Source: Spirochaetota bacterium
GTDB taxonomy: Bacteria > Spirochaetota > Leptospiria > Turneriellales > Turneriellaceae
Reading direction: 5' to 3'
Assembly (NCBI GenBank): GCA_963205035.1
Contig: CAUJII010000207.1
Span: 1-9,675, forward strand
Length of the DNA: 9,675 nucleotides
Shown: positions 1-6,807 of the stretch, one piece after another
Numbering within the stretch: position 1 is the stretch's first letter
Layout of the letters: each line of letters opens with the position of its first letter
Position numbers and translations under genes: made by a program
The notes under the pieces: model-generated
Told to the model about the DNA's origin: nothing
What the model saw: only the letters and a program-made list of their open reading frames with translations
Databases searched by the model: none

Positions 1-40
1 CATCCGAATCTCCTGTAATTAAGAAAAAGCCGCAATGAGC

Positions 41-67
41 CACGGAGGACACGGAGGAACACAGAGG
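41..67. repeat. Three short imperfect tandem units (CACGGAGGA type)
   Basis: Three adjacent units read CACGGAGGA, CACGGAGGAA and CACAGAGG. They lie in the non-coding stretch downstream of the Obg gene (minus-strand sense). From memory, similar 'CACGGAGGACACGGAGG' strings occur as dispersed intergenic repeats in many environmental bacterial genomes, but I cannot verify a genome-wide count here. The rest of positions 1-117 shows no gene or terminator that I can support. Confidence 0.5.
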
Positions 68-117
68 TTAGAAGCGGTATTTCAATTCACCTTAGCCAGG
101 CTCTGTGCACGGCTCGC

Positions 118-1263
118 CTACGCGGATGCCGTCGTCGAACGCTTGCGCACAGTCTTTTTCGCGGCCGTCTTCTTGGGAGTGTCTTTCGTCTTAGCGGCTT
201 TCTTCGTAGTACTTTTCTTTGGCACTTTCTTTGGCGCTTTTTTTGCGCGTTTCTTTGCGCCGGCGCGAGTAGCCGCGCCCTTCAGCAATCGCTTGAGTGC
301 CTGCCTCAGCTTTGCAATACCTTCTCCACTTTGCGCCGACACCGGTATCGGATCTAATCCCTGCGCTTTGTAAGACGCGATGAATTCTTTCAGAAATTTT
401 TTATCCTCGAATCGGTCGATTTTGTTCAAGACGACAAGGGCCGGTTTCGAGAGGAGTTCCGGACTATAACTTTCTAACTCCGTCTTGAGAATTTGCATTT
501 CGTCCTCGACATACGCGTTTTCGAGATCGAGCACAAAAACAATCAGCCGCACGCGTTCAATATGTTTTAAGAAAGAAAGTCCCAAACCATAGCCTTTCGA
601 CGCGCCTTCGAGAATGCCGGGAATATCGGCGACGATGAGCGGGCGTCTCACCAAATCGTCGATGATTCCAATGTTGGGAGAGAGCGTCGTGAAAGGATAG
701 TTAGCAATTTTCGGGTTGGCTTTTGTGAGAGCCTTAAGAAGCGTCGATTTGCCCGCATTGGGAAAACCGACGAGCCCGACATCGGCAATCATTTTTAGCG
801 CAAGGGTAAATTCTTTCTCCTCGGTTTCTTCGCCGGGCTGAGCAAAGCGAGGCGCCTGCCTACGCGCCGTTCTAAAGAAGGCGTTCCCCTTGCCGCCACG
901 CCCGCCTTTCGCGGCAATAAATACACCGGGCTCTGTAAAATCGTGCAAGAGCGCCCCCGACACAGGGTCAATAATCTGCGTACCGAACGGCACGCGAACG
1001 ATTAAGTCGGCGCCTTTTCTGCCGTTGCAATTCGAGCCTTCGCCGGGAAATCCATTTCGAGCCTTATAGACTTGCTCCGGGCGCAAATGCGACAATGCGA
1101 GTAACTGTTCGGATGTTTGGAAGATGACATCGCCACCATCGCCGCCGTCGCCGCCGTCGGGGCCCCCGAACTCGATAAATTTTTCGCGCAAGAACGAAAT
1201 CTCTCCTGCCCCACCTTTCCCCGCTTGCACGCGGAGATTGACTTCGTCTACAAACTTATGCAT
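118..1263 (-). CDS. obg: Obg/CgtA GTPase with lysine-rich C-terminal tail
   Basis: Essential GTPase that binds the large ribosomal subunit and links ribosome maturation to stress and growth control in the cytoplasm. The glycine-rich Obg fold occupies about residues 1-158, including the run GGPDGGDGGDGGD near 33-45. The G domain follows: G1 GFPNAGKST (166-174), switch I NYPFTT (188-193), G3 DIPG (213-216), G4 NKID (280-283) and G5 SAQSGEG (309-315). The usual C-terminal domains are replaced by about 53 residues (329-381) rich in K, A, T and P, with 17 Lys and 4 Arg, resembling histone-H1-like tails. The start at 1263 fits the family N-terminus (MHKFVDEV). The ribosome binding site is weak. The usual upstream partners rplU and rpmA are not adjacent; a hypothetical gene lies 83 bp upstream. 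Identity is very secure; the role of the tail is unknown. Confidence 0.97.
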   Translation of the reverse strand: MHKFVDEVNLRVQAGKGGAGEISFLREKFIEFGGPDGGDGGDGGDVIFQTSEQLLALSHLRPEQVYKARNGFPGEGSNCNGRKGADLIVRVPFGTQIIDPVSGALLHDFTEPGVFIAAKGGRGGKGNAFFRTARRQAPRFAQPGEETEEKEFTLALKMIADVGLVGFPNAGKSTLLKALTKANPKIANYPFTTLSPNIGIIDDLVRRPLIVADIPGILEGASKGYGLGLSFLKHIERVRLIVFVLDLENAYVEDEMQILKTELESYSPELLSKPALVVLNKIDRFEDKKFLKEFIASYKAQGLDPIPVSAQSGEGIAKLRQALKRLLKGAATRAGAKKRAKKAPKKVPKKSTTKKAAKTKDTPKKTAAKKTVRKRSTTASA

Positions 1264-1346
1264 AGCGTCTCTATAAAGGGTAGAGTTTGATTTTCGAGAC
1301 AGGCCGCAAAGCGATGGCGAGATTAGTAAGGAGTGGTATTAATCCC

Positions 1347-1844
1347 TCAATATTGCAGAGGCGGCAGATCGCGCAAGATGTCAGCGCGAGACTTTATTGG
1401 ATTCTTTTCGACGCGCCGTTGACGCTGCGGTGAATCGAAAGAGTCTCTTGGTGCGCTTCTTTCAACGTCGCTTTGGCGCGTCTGTACTTCGCCTCCACGC
1501 GTGTCGTTATACGTCACAACCTGAGCTGCACTCGTCGATTTACTATACGTTGCATTTGTTCCACCCAGAAGCTCATCGAGCGCAATGCGTGGCTGCACCG
1601 GACGCACCTGCGGCACAGGATAGACTTGATCCGTCAGATACGCTGGTGGGTTTTCGATATTGAGTTCCATGAGCTTGACGCGCTCGCCGATGAGGTTGTT
1701 GATTTGTTGCTCGGCGGCGATCTTAAGCGTATTGCGATAAGACCTCGAGCTGTCGATGCCATCGACAAGACCGTGGAGTTCTGCAACTTCGCGGTCGATT
1801 TTTTCCACGCGTTTCAGAAGGTGGATTACTTTTACGGACGCCAT
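1347..1844 (-). CDS. Hypothetical protein with N-terminal coiled coil
   Basis: I do not recognise this 165-residue protein. Residues 1-62 are strongly helical with heptad-like spacing of I, L and V (VIHLLKRVEKIDREVAELHGLV, continuing to about LMELNI), which suggests a coiled coil or helical hairpin. About 65-145 is low-complexity, polar and rich in P, Q, R, S and T, so probably disordered. The C-terminus (SRADILRDLPPLQY) looks like a short conserved peptide motif. There is no signal peptide or membrane segment, so it is probably cytoplasmic. It lies 83 bp upstream of obg on the same strand and 92 bp downstream of the PAS-GGDEF gene. Co-transcription with obg is possible but unproven. Only a weak ribosome binding site (AAAGGG, rather distant) precedes the start at 1844. 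Coding status rests on ORF length, same-strand neighbours and coherent helical composition. Confidence 0.7.
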   Translation of the reverse strand: MASVKVIHLLKRVEKIDREVAELHGLVDGIDSSRSYRNTLKIAAEQQINNLIGERVKLMELNIENPPAYLTDQVYPVPQVRPVQPRIALDELLGGTNATYSKSTSAAQVVTYNDTRGGEVQTRQSDVERSAPRDSFDSPQRQRRVEKNPIKSRADILRDLPPLQY

Positions 1845-1936
1845 AGCGCACCGCCCTTTAGGCGCACCTCATGTCAAGGCTTTCGAGATTCTATGCACTC
1901 GCTTTATGTCTCTTTTTTTTGTGGTCTGTTACAGGC

Positions 1937-2881
1937 TCACTGAGCGCTGAGAATCGAAAACGCCCTGTCGCGGCCCGCGCTCTTTGCTTCGTAAAGCCAA
2001 TCTTGCGCTGCGGCAAGACTTGCCTCGGCCGAATCGGTTTCGCTCAGTTCGTGCAATCCGCCGCTGATTGTCGCGTTGACGAAGTCCTCGCGAAAACCGT
2101 GGCTTGCAATCAGCGAGCGCAGCCTCTCGGCAAATTGCTGCGCGTGGGTAATATCCGTTTCAGGCAAGAGAACCAAGAACTGCGCTCTATCCCAGCGTCC
2201 GACTATATCGGCGCTACGTTTTGTTTGTGTGATGAGCCGGCTAACATCACGCAAGATAATGTCTCCTTCGTCTTGCCCCCACTGCTCGACAAACGCATTG
2301 AAGTGATCGATTTCGCAAAGAAAAATCGTCAAAGGCCGCATATAGCGTTTTGCGATTTCTGTCTGCATTTCTAAGTCACGCAGAATTTGCATGCGGTTCG
2401 GGAGCACAGTCACCGAATCGACGGGAGAAAGCAGCTTGAATTTCGCTTCCAGGCGCATCTCTTTTGTCTTGTCGCAAAAATACCAAGCGCAGGAACCGCC
2501 GTCTTCTGAAAGCGCGGTGCACGCGACGCTTAAATATGAACCGTTTTTTAATTCGAGATTTTTTTCTTGATTTGAATCGTGGTATTGACCCCTTAAACGG
2601 TTCTGGTCTTCAAGATTGAAAGCGTCTTCGTTAACGAGAGCTTCTCGAAGAAGCGACCAAAATTTATCGCGTGGGCCTAAGAAGTCGACAACAGCTTCGC
2701 GAGAAAGCCCTAAGAACTCCGCCGCTGTGGCGTTGATGAAAATAATTTCGCGGTGACTATCTTCGACGACGACACCCCACGGGAGTTTTTCAAGCGTCGA
2801 GTACAAAAGATCTTTTTTGCTCGCTTGAGGTAATAATTCCGTCGCATGTATCATTAGTTCGTTCGACGGGATAAATCCCAT
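1937..2881 (-). CDS. PAS-GGDEF protein with degenerate GGDEF signature
   Basis: A 314-residue soluble signalling protein. A PAS domain covers about residues 26-140 (LEKLPWGVVVEDSHREIIFIN start, with an ATAAEFLGLSREAV helix). A GGDEF domain covers about 145-312. In diguanylate cyclases the signature GG(D/E)EF binds GTP and catalyses c-di-GMP synthesis; here it reads DRAQF (231-235, context GRWDRAQFLVLLP). The upstream substrate region is also altered: EIDHFNAFVEQWGQDEGD replaces the usual DIDxFKxxNDxxGHxxGD. The product-inhibition I-site RxxD is kept as RSAD (222-225), in the correct register five residues before the signature. I infer a catalytically dead domain that may still bind c-di-GMP as an effector, with the PAS domain sensing an unknown signal. 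There is no transmembrane segment. The start at 2881 has no clear Shine-Dalgarno; M10 is an alternative start. Confidence 0.87.
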   Translation of the reverse strand: MGFIPSNELMIHATELLPQASKKDLLYSTLEKLPWGVVVEDSHREIIFINATAAEFLGLSREAVVDFLGPRDKFWSLLREALVNEDAFNLEDQNRLRGQYHDSNQEKNLELKNGSYLSVACTALSEDGGSCAWYFCDKTKEMRLEAKFKLLSPVDSVTVLPNRMQILRDLEMQTEIAKRYMRPLTIFLCEIDHFNAFVEQWGQDEGDIILRDVSRLITQTKRSADIVGRWDRAQFLVLLPETDITHAQQFAERLRSLIASHGFREDFVNATISGGLHELSETDSAEASLAAAQDWLYEAKSAGRDRAFSILSAQ

Positions 2882-2932
2882 TTTTACGACAAAGATATCA
2901 AATTATGGAGACATACCACGTATTTTCTATCC

Positions 2933-4009
2933 CTACAGTTTATACCCTGCCGCGATTTGCAGCCCCACGCCGCTCATCGATGCAGTCGTCACGCGGTTGG
3001 AGATTGTAAGCGTCTCGCCCATATTCCCGATGGGGAGAGACTCCGCCCAATAAATCGGCACCGAAACAATCACCGTGAGCGACGCGAGAGAGAGCATGAG
3101 TTCGGGTTGTAGATGCACCGCAGGCGAGAGCGTGCGCACTTCTTCGTAATCGCTCTTGCTGCCGTTATTCAACGTCAGGAGCACCGAGCTAAAAAGCGCG
3201 CCGCCGCCGACACCCAAATTCAACCGCCAGATACCCGATTCAAAAAGAGGAAAGTAGACGGTGAAAAGTGCCGGAATAAAATACCCATCGATATTCAAAG
3301 TCTCTTGGCTCGAATAATTCGCGGAGCTCACAACTGCTGAACTTTTTGGCAAAAAGCTATACCCCAACGAAAACCCAAAATACAAGTCGCGCCAAAGGTA
3401 GCGCAAGTCGGCGGTGAAAATTCCTGAGAGCCGCGCCGCTTCTTGGCCGCTCTCGCCGCGAAAACCGCCGAGCGCATAGCGCGTATTCAAATCCGTAGCA
3501 AGCGCCTTCGCGTACGAATCGATAAACCCAGTCACAGCCGAGTTGTCAGTCGTCAAAAAACCCACACCACCGAAAAGGAACCACGCCGTTGTTGTGTTGC
3601 CTGGCTTCTCCGCTTCGACGGTTGTTGGTTGCGCGGTGTCAGTCCCAAAATTAAATTGGTATTTACCATCGACGTTGCGGATAAAGATGACATCGGCTTG
3701 AGCGAGAATCTTTTCAGAATTCGTTGCCGTGTCGTGATATACAACTTGGGTTTTGTCTTGCCGCAGAATCATGCCTCGGCGGATTTCTCCCGTACTCAAA
3801 CCAATTTCGGCGATGGGAAGAGGCGCACCGGTCGTCTCGGCAGCAGGTTCTGCTTTGGCTGTGCTCTCGCTCGGGGGCGAGACTTTTGGAGAGACGGTGT
3901 TTTCTGTCTGGGTTTCGTTCTGCGGTTTTTCAGGCTGTGGGTCGACCGCAGCCTGAGCAAACGCCATTCCAGTAAGCGCGAGAAAAGAGATGAGGTAGGT
4001 AAACTGCAT
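2933..4009 (-). CDS. Exported outer-membrane beta-barrel protein
   Basis: A 358-residue protein of unknown specific function. Residues 1-18 form a Sec signal peptide (hydrophobic core YLISFLALTGMAFA) with likely cleavage after AFA, before Q19; the n-region lacks Lys/Arg. Residues 20-65 are a P/E/T/S-rich linker. About 66-112 form a small strand-rich module (ISTGEIRRGMILRQ-like, then QVVYHD, then ADVIFIRNV), resembling the short 'G-x-I-x-G-x-I' SH3/Sm-like domains common in spirochaete envelope proteins (from memory). After a second spacer, about 140-358 shows alternating amphipathic strands with aromatic girdles (LRYLWRDLYFGFSLGYSF, FIPALFTVYFPLF, MSGVGLQIAAGYKL) typical of an 8-10-strand barrel, although the last residue is Leu rather than Phe. 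No Shine-Dalgarno is visible before 4009, and an in-frame stop lies 15 nt upstream, which fixes the start region. The barrel call is inference from strand periodicity. Confidence 0.8.
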   Translation of the reverse strand: MQFTYLISFLALTGMAFAQAAVDPQPEKPQNETQTENTVSPKVSPPSESTAKAEPAAETTGAPLPIAEIGLSTGEIRRGMILRQDKTQVVYHDTATNSEKILAQADVIFIRNVDGKYQFNFGTDTAQPTTVEAEKPGNTTTAWFLFGGVGFLTTDNSAVTGFIDSYAKALATDLNTRYALGGFRGESGQEAARLSGIFTADLRYLWRDLYFGFSLGYSFLPKSSAVVSSANYSSQETLNIDGYFIPALFTVYFPLFESGIWRLNLGVGGGALFSSVLLTLNNGSKSDYEEVRTLSPAVHLQPELMLSLASLTVIVSVPIYWAESLPIGNMGETLTISNRVTTASMSGVGLQIAAGYKL

Positions 4010-4040
4010 AGAGAGGAAAGTTTTTCAATCTAAAGTGTAG

Positions 4041-4247
4041 CGGTCAATTAAAGAAGGCTCGCACAAGAAGCGAGGAATTACCGCAGATACAGCACTGAGG
4101 CTTTCCAAATTCTTTGGAACAACGGCTCAATTTTGGCTGAATCTGCAAAATTCGTTCGACTTAGAAGAAAAGGAAAAAGAACTACGCCGCATTTTGACCA
4201 GAATTCATAAATACTCACAGGAAGCTGTTGCTTCCGTAGGGCGCTGA
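4041..4247 (+). pseudogene. 5'-truncated HigA-family antitoxin remnant
   Basis: The plus strand, read from cga at 4071, translates to RGITADTALRLSKFFGTTAQ followed by FWLNLQNSFDLEEKEKELRR. This is the conserved second half of HigA/VapI XRE-family antitoxins, whose usual form is (K)R-x-ITADTALRL-x-x-x-FG(T/N)-x-x-x-FWLNLQ-x-x-(Y/F)DL. The frame is closed by TAG at 4038-4040, and no start codon or N-terminal HTH half precedes it. Upstream is the promoter region of the divergent outer-membrane protein gene. The frame stays open to TGA at 4245-4247. Its last 11 or so codons overlap the 3' end of the polymerase gene on the other strand and probably are not original HigA sequence. The upstream HigB toxin gene is absent. 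I read it as a dead fragment left by a lost higBA locus. Confidence 0.82.
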
Positions 4248-6533
4248 AACATCAAAGAGCGTCGGCTCTGTGCCGGTGCGTTGGAGCATGGAAAAAAAAC
4301 CTTGCGGGGCGAAGAATTGCCAAAGCTCTTCAAAAGCCTCGATGAGCAATTTATAGTAATAGTCTATGTCGTAGCGAACTCTCTCGGGGTTTGGCACCGA
4401 CAATGCGGCTTCTTCGCTGAGGTATCGCTCACGCGGATTCTTACTGTTTTGATTTACGACTAAATACCTTACCTTTTCGCCGGGTTGAATTTCAATTCCG
4501 TATTTCTGCATTTGGATGAGCGCCATCGCCGTGCCTGTCGACACGGCGTAGTCGCTCACGCTGCGGCTCGCTGTCTTGCGTAAAAGAAGTTCCCTCCAAG
4601 GGATTTCTCGATCGACAAGACGCGCCTTGTACGATTCAAAAAGCACAAGGGCAGCACCGTGCGCCAATCGCAGAGAGTCGAGCGTCGTCAGGCGCTGCAT
4701 CGAGTCGAGTAATTCCTCCTGGAACGCTTTAACGAACTCTGGCATATCTTTGCGGCGCGTTATCAATCCACGGATTTTTAATTTGCCGTTATCGAAAAGT
4801 CCCGCATAGCGATTTGCGACAGACGCTCGATTGTCGACTTTAGACGGAGGAAATATAACCCAATGGTATATTCCCTCGATGGCCATTTCAATATGTGTCG
4901 CCTCGTAGATACGAGTGCAGAGCGTGCTCAATACCACGCGGTCTATTGCCCCGCCGTCTGGGTTGCGAATGAAGATGCTGTCTGTGATCCCGTGTAAGAA
5001 TTCAAAACCCATATTCTCTGCGAGTTCTTTTGCTTGAAGAAGTTTGTCTCGACCATAAGACGTTACCGATTCGTGCGATTCGAGCCGACCAAACTTGGCG
5101 TTACGGTAGCCGAGGTAGCCAAACGACGTTACAAGAAGCCACTTCAGCGCACCTTGTTTTGCGTCGGTATCTGCATCGTCGTGGAGCTTTAACAACGCTT
5201 TGTAATGCTTTCTGCGCGCTAAGACATGGCTCAGTGTTTGCGACACGATACCCTGCCGCTTCGTGCAAATATGCCAGTTGCTCTCGGGCGCACGCGGGAC
5301 CGACTCGTCGTTTGCACAACACGTACAGTTGACACATTCGGGAGAAATGTTATGGTTCACCATAATCGTAGGATACATCTGCGCAAAATCCAACTGAGCT
5401 ACGTTTTCATAGACATGGCCGCATTGCACGTTCGGTTGGAAGATCATGCCGCCCTTGTCGCCTTCGACCATTGCGTAGGCGGAACGCCAACTTTCGACTT
5501 TGCTCTTTTGCCATGGAACGAGGTATTGCCTGTCCATCGCGTTGTGCACTTCCATGTTTGTGAGCGCCGCTCCCGTCGATGTTCTTGCAACGCGCTGGAT
5601 AGGGGTCCTGCTGAGGCGTGCGAGTTCGACGACTCCCGCAAAGCCGGAGTTGCTAAAAGCAAAGCTATTGCCAGAGTCGACGTGCAAACGCCCATAAAGA
5701 GGATAGCTCGCTGCACGGAAAAGCCAAGAGCCGTATGTATTGACCGACAACCCCTTTCTAACGATGTTTCGCTGTAAACCAGGAACGAGTTCTCTATCTA
5801 ATGCGAGAGGAATTTTAACAGACGCCGACCAAGAGAACAGAGTCGGCATGATTGTCTGGTCGCCATAAGATGTGAGGACGATGTCGGGATCGTAATCTAA
5901 AATACTACGATTGAAACGGTGTAAGTCCGCCGCAATATCTTTGCCGTCGAAGAAGTGCGTTTCGGTGCCATGCTTCGTTTGGATTCTATTGCGCCCACTA
6001 ATGGGCAATCTATGCGAATTCTCGATGGTGATCTCCATCGTGCGCAGTGGCGGGATTTTGTAATCTAAAACTGTCTCCGGCTCAAGCGCGATAATGGCGT
6101 CCAGTCGATTCCACAGCGGAGGCTTCTTAAGCCGCGCTATAACCGGCGCAAAGGGATAGATATGTTTTTCGTGCATATACGCGTTGGGGATTTCAATATC
6201 CGAATGGTAGATGTCGATTTTATCGATCATGGCATAGAGTTTGCGTTTGATCTTACTCATGAGCGAAGGTCTGGAGAGGGCGATTCGCAAGACACGGACT
6301 TCTTTATTTTTGTAAAAATGTTTCTTGGTGACGATTGTCGGCACTTCTGCCAGAGCATCCAATTCATTTAAGCGTTTTACCAGCTTACGTAGTTTATCCG
6401 GCGCAGCGTCGGCATAGATAATCGGATAAAATGTATCTCTCAAAAGATGCATGTTGCCGAGCGCGTCTTTAATCCAGACGTGGACTTCGGACTCGAAGTT
6501 ATAGACGTCAAATAGATAGCCTTGGATTTCCAT
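4215..6533 (-). CDS. Family-B DNA polymerase, proofreading-dead type
   Basis: Template-directed DNA synthesis; here probably damage tolerance or gap filling. The 772 residues run: N-terminal domain (1-160), exonuclease-like domain (about 161-340), palm/fingers (about 375-560), thumb (about 565-772). Polymerase motif A is LDFAQMYPTIM (381-391, D382). Motif B is KWLLVTSFGYLGY (464-476). Motif C is HGITDSIF (514-521): D518 is kept, but the first Asp of the usual DTD is I516. Exo I lacks its Asp (EITIEN, T169 at the D position, E171 kept). Exo II (DPDIVLTSYGDQTIMPTL, 215-232) lacks both the Asn and the final Asp. A cysteine cluster follows motif A (C400, C403, C405, C406, H421, C423). These traits match a widespread bacterial PolB group related to archaeal PolB2 or the PolEpsilon N-half (from memory), not E. 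coli Pol II. The start overlaps the upstream 99-residue gene by 26 nt, implying translational coupling. Confidence 0.95.
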   Translation of the reverse strand: MEIQGYLFDVYNFESEVHVWIKDALGNMHLLRDTFYPIIYADAAPDKLRKLVKRLNELDALAEVPTIVTKKHFYKNKEVRVLRIALSRPSLMSKIKRKLYAMIDKIDIYHSDIEIPNAYMHEKHIYPFAPVIARLKKPPLWNRLDAIIALEPETVLDYKIPPLRTMEITIENSHRLPISGRNRIQTKHGTETHFFDGKDIAADLHRFNRSILDYDPDIVLTSYGDQTIMPTLFSWSASVKIPLALDRELVPGLQRNIVRKGLSVNTYGSWLFRAASYPLYGRLHVDSGNSFAFSNSGFAGVVELARLSRTPIQRVARTSTGAALTNMEVHNAMDRQYLVPWQKSKVESWRSAYAMVEGDKGGMIFQPNVQCGHVYENVAQLDFAQMYPTIMVNHNISPECVNCTCCANDESVPRAPESNWHICTKRQGIVSQTLSHVLARRKHYKALLKLHDDADTDAKQGALKWLLVTSFGYLGYRNAKFGRLESHESVTSYGRDKLLQAKELAENMGFEFLHGITDSIFIRNPDGGAIDRVVLSTLCTRIYEATHIEMAIEGIYHWVIFPPSKVDNRASVANRYAGLFDNGKLKIRGLITRRKDMPEFVKAFQEELLDSMQRLTTLDSLRLAHGAALVLFESYKARLVDREIPWRELLLRKTASRSVSDYAVSTGTAMALIQMQKYGIEIQPGEKVRYLVVNQNSKNPRERYLSEEAALSVPNPERVRYDIDYYYKLLIEAFEELWQFFAPQGFFSMLQRTGTEPTLFDVSAPYGSNSFL

Positions 6534-6807
6534 CGTCGTGCGGCCGTTCGGCTTTCGGAAGCAATGCTTGCACTTGCTTTTGTAATTCTCGAATCATACG
6601 TTGTTGCTCTAAGAGCATCGCAAAGAGCATCGAGTCTACGGGGTTTGGGTTCGATGCCATGACTCCCGCTTGAACGTGATATTTCGCCTGACGGATTAAC
6701 TCATCGAATAGATCCTGGTCGTTCTTGCGCAAAGCTCTGCGGAACTTTTGCATTCTTTGCTCGACCATGTCCATTTGAATGCTGTAAGGTGCGATTGTGC
6801 GTCCCAT
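6508..6807 (-). CDS. Small helical protein of the PolB cassette
   Basis: A 99-residue protein with no named function. Residues 12-83 are almost entirely helical: a basic segment (VEQRMQKFRRALRKND), an acidic/aromatic helix (QDLFDELIRQAKYHVQAG), a short N/P loop (ASNPNPVD), then a leucine/glutamine-rich helix (SMLFAMLLEQQRMIRELQKQ, 59-78) that could form a coiled coil. The tail (84-99) is polar. From memory, similar short proteins sit directly upstream of this type of bacterial PolB, so I infer an accessory or bridging subunit for the polymerase. The start at 6807 is well supported by an AAGGAG ribosome binding site 6 nt upstream. It overlaps the preceding gene by 107 nt in another frame and the polymerase gene by 26 nt, so the three genes form one tight operon. 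Confidence 0.82.
   Translation of the reverse strand: MGRTIAPYSIQMDMVEQRMQKFRRALRKNDQDLFDELIRQAKYHVQAGVMASNPNPVDSMLFAMLLEQQRMIRELQKQVQALLPKAERPHDDGNPRLSI

Noticed and set aside
35..373. 112-codon plus-strand ORF opposite the Obg tail
   Set aside because: The F/A/V-rich product is simply the antisense of the lysine-rich tail codons; it is not a membrane protein.
1872..1877. Perfect minus-strand TTGACA upstream of the coiled-coil gene
   Set aside because: The hexamer 17 bp downstream is GCGGTG, and no acceptable -10 is found at 16-18 bp, so I do not call a promoter.
1911..1921. T-rich run on the plus strand as a possible terminator
   Set aside because: Only a weak GAGA/TCTC pairing precedes it, and no plus-strand gene ends there. 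On the minus strand, where the genes run, it is an A-run.
3443..4033. 196-codon plus-strand ORF opposite the outer-membrane protein gene
   Set aside because: It is antisense to a gene with a clear signal peptide and barrel pattern. Its protein is rich in R, C and F with no domain pattern, so it is a shadow frame.
5226..5777. 183-codon plus-strand ORF inside the polymerase gene
   Set aside because: It lies opposite the conserved polymerase and exonuclease-like region. Its composition is typical of reverse-frame translation, and no ribosome binding site or motif was seen.
4215..6533. Classic E. coli Pol II (polB) assignment
   Set aside because: Exonuclease motifs are lost, motif B reads KWLLVTSFGY and motif C lacks the first Asp, so it belongs to another bacterial family-B group.
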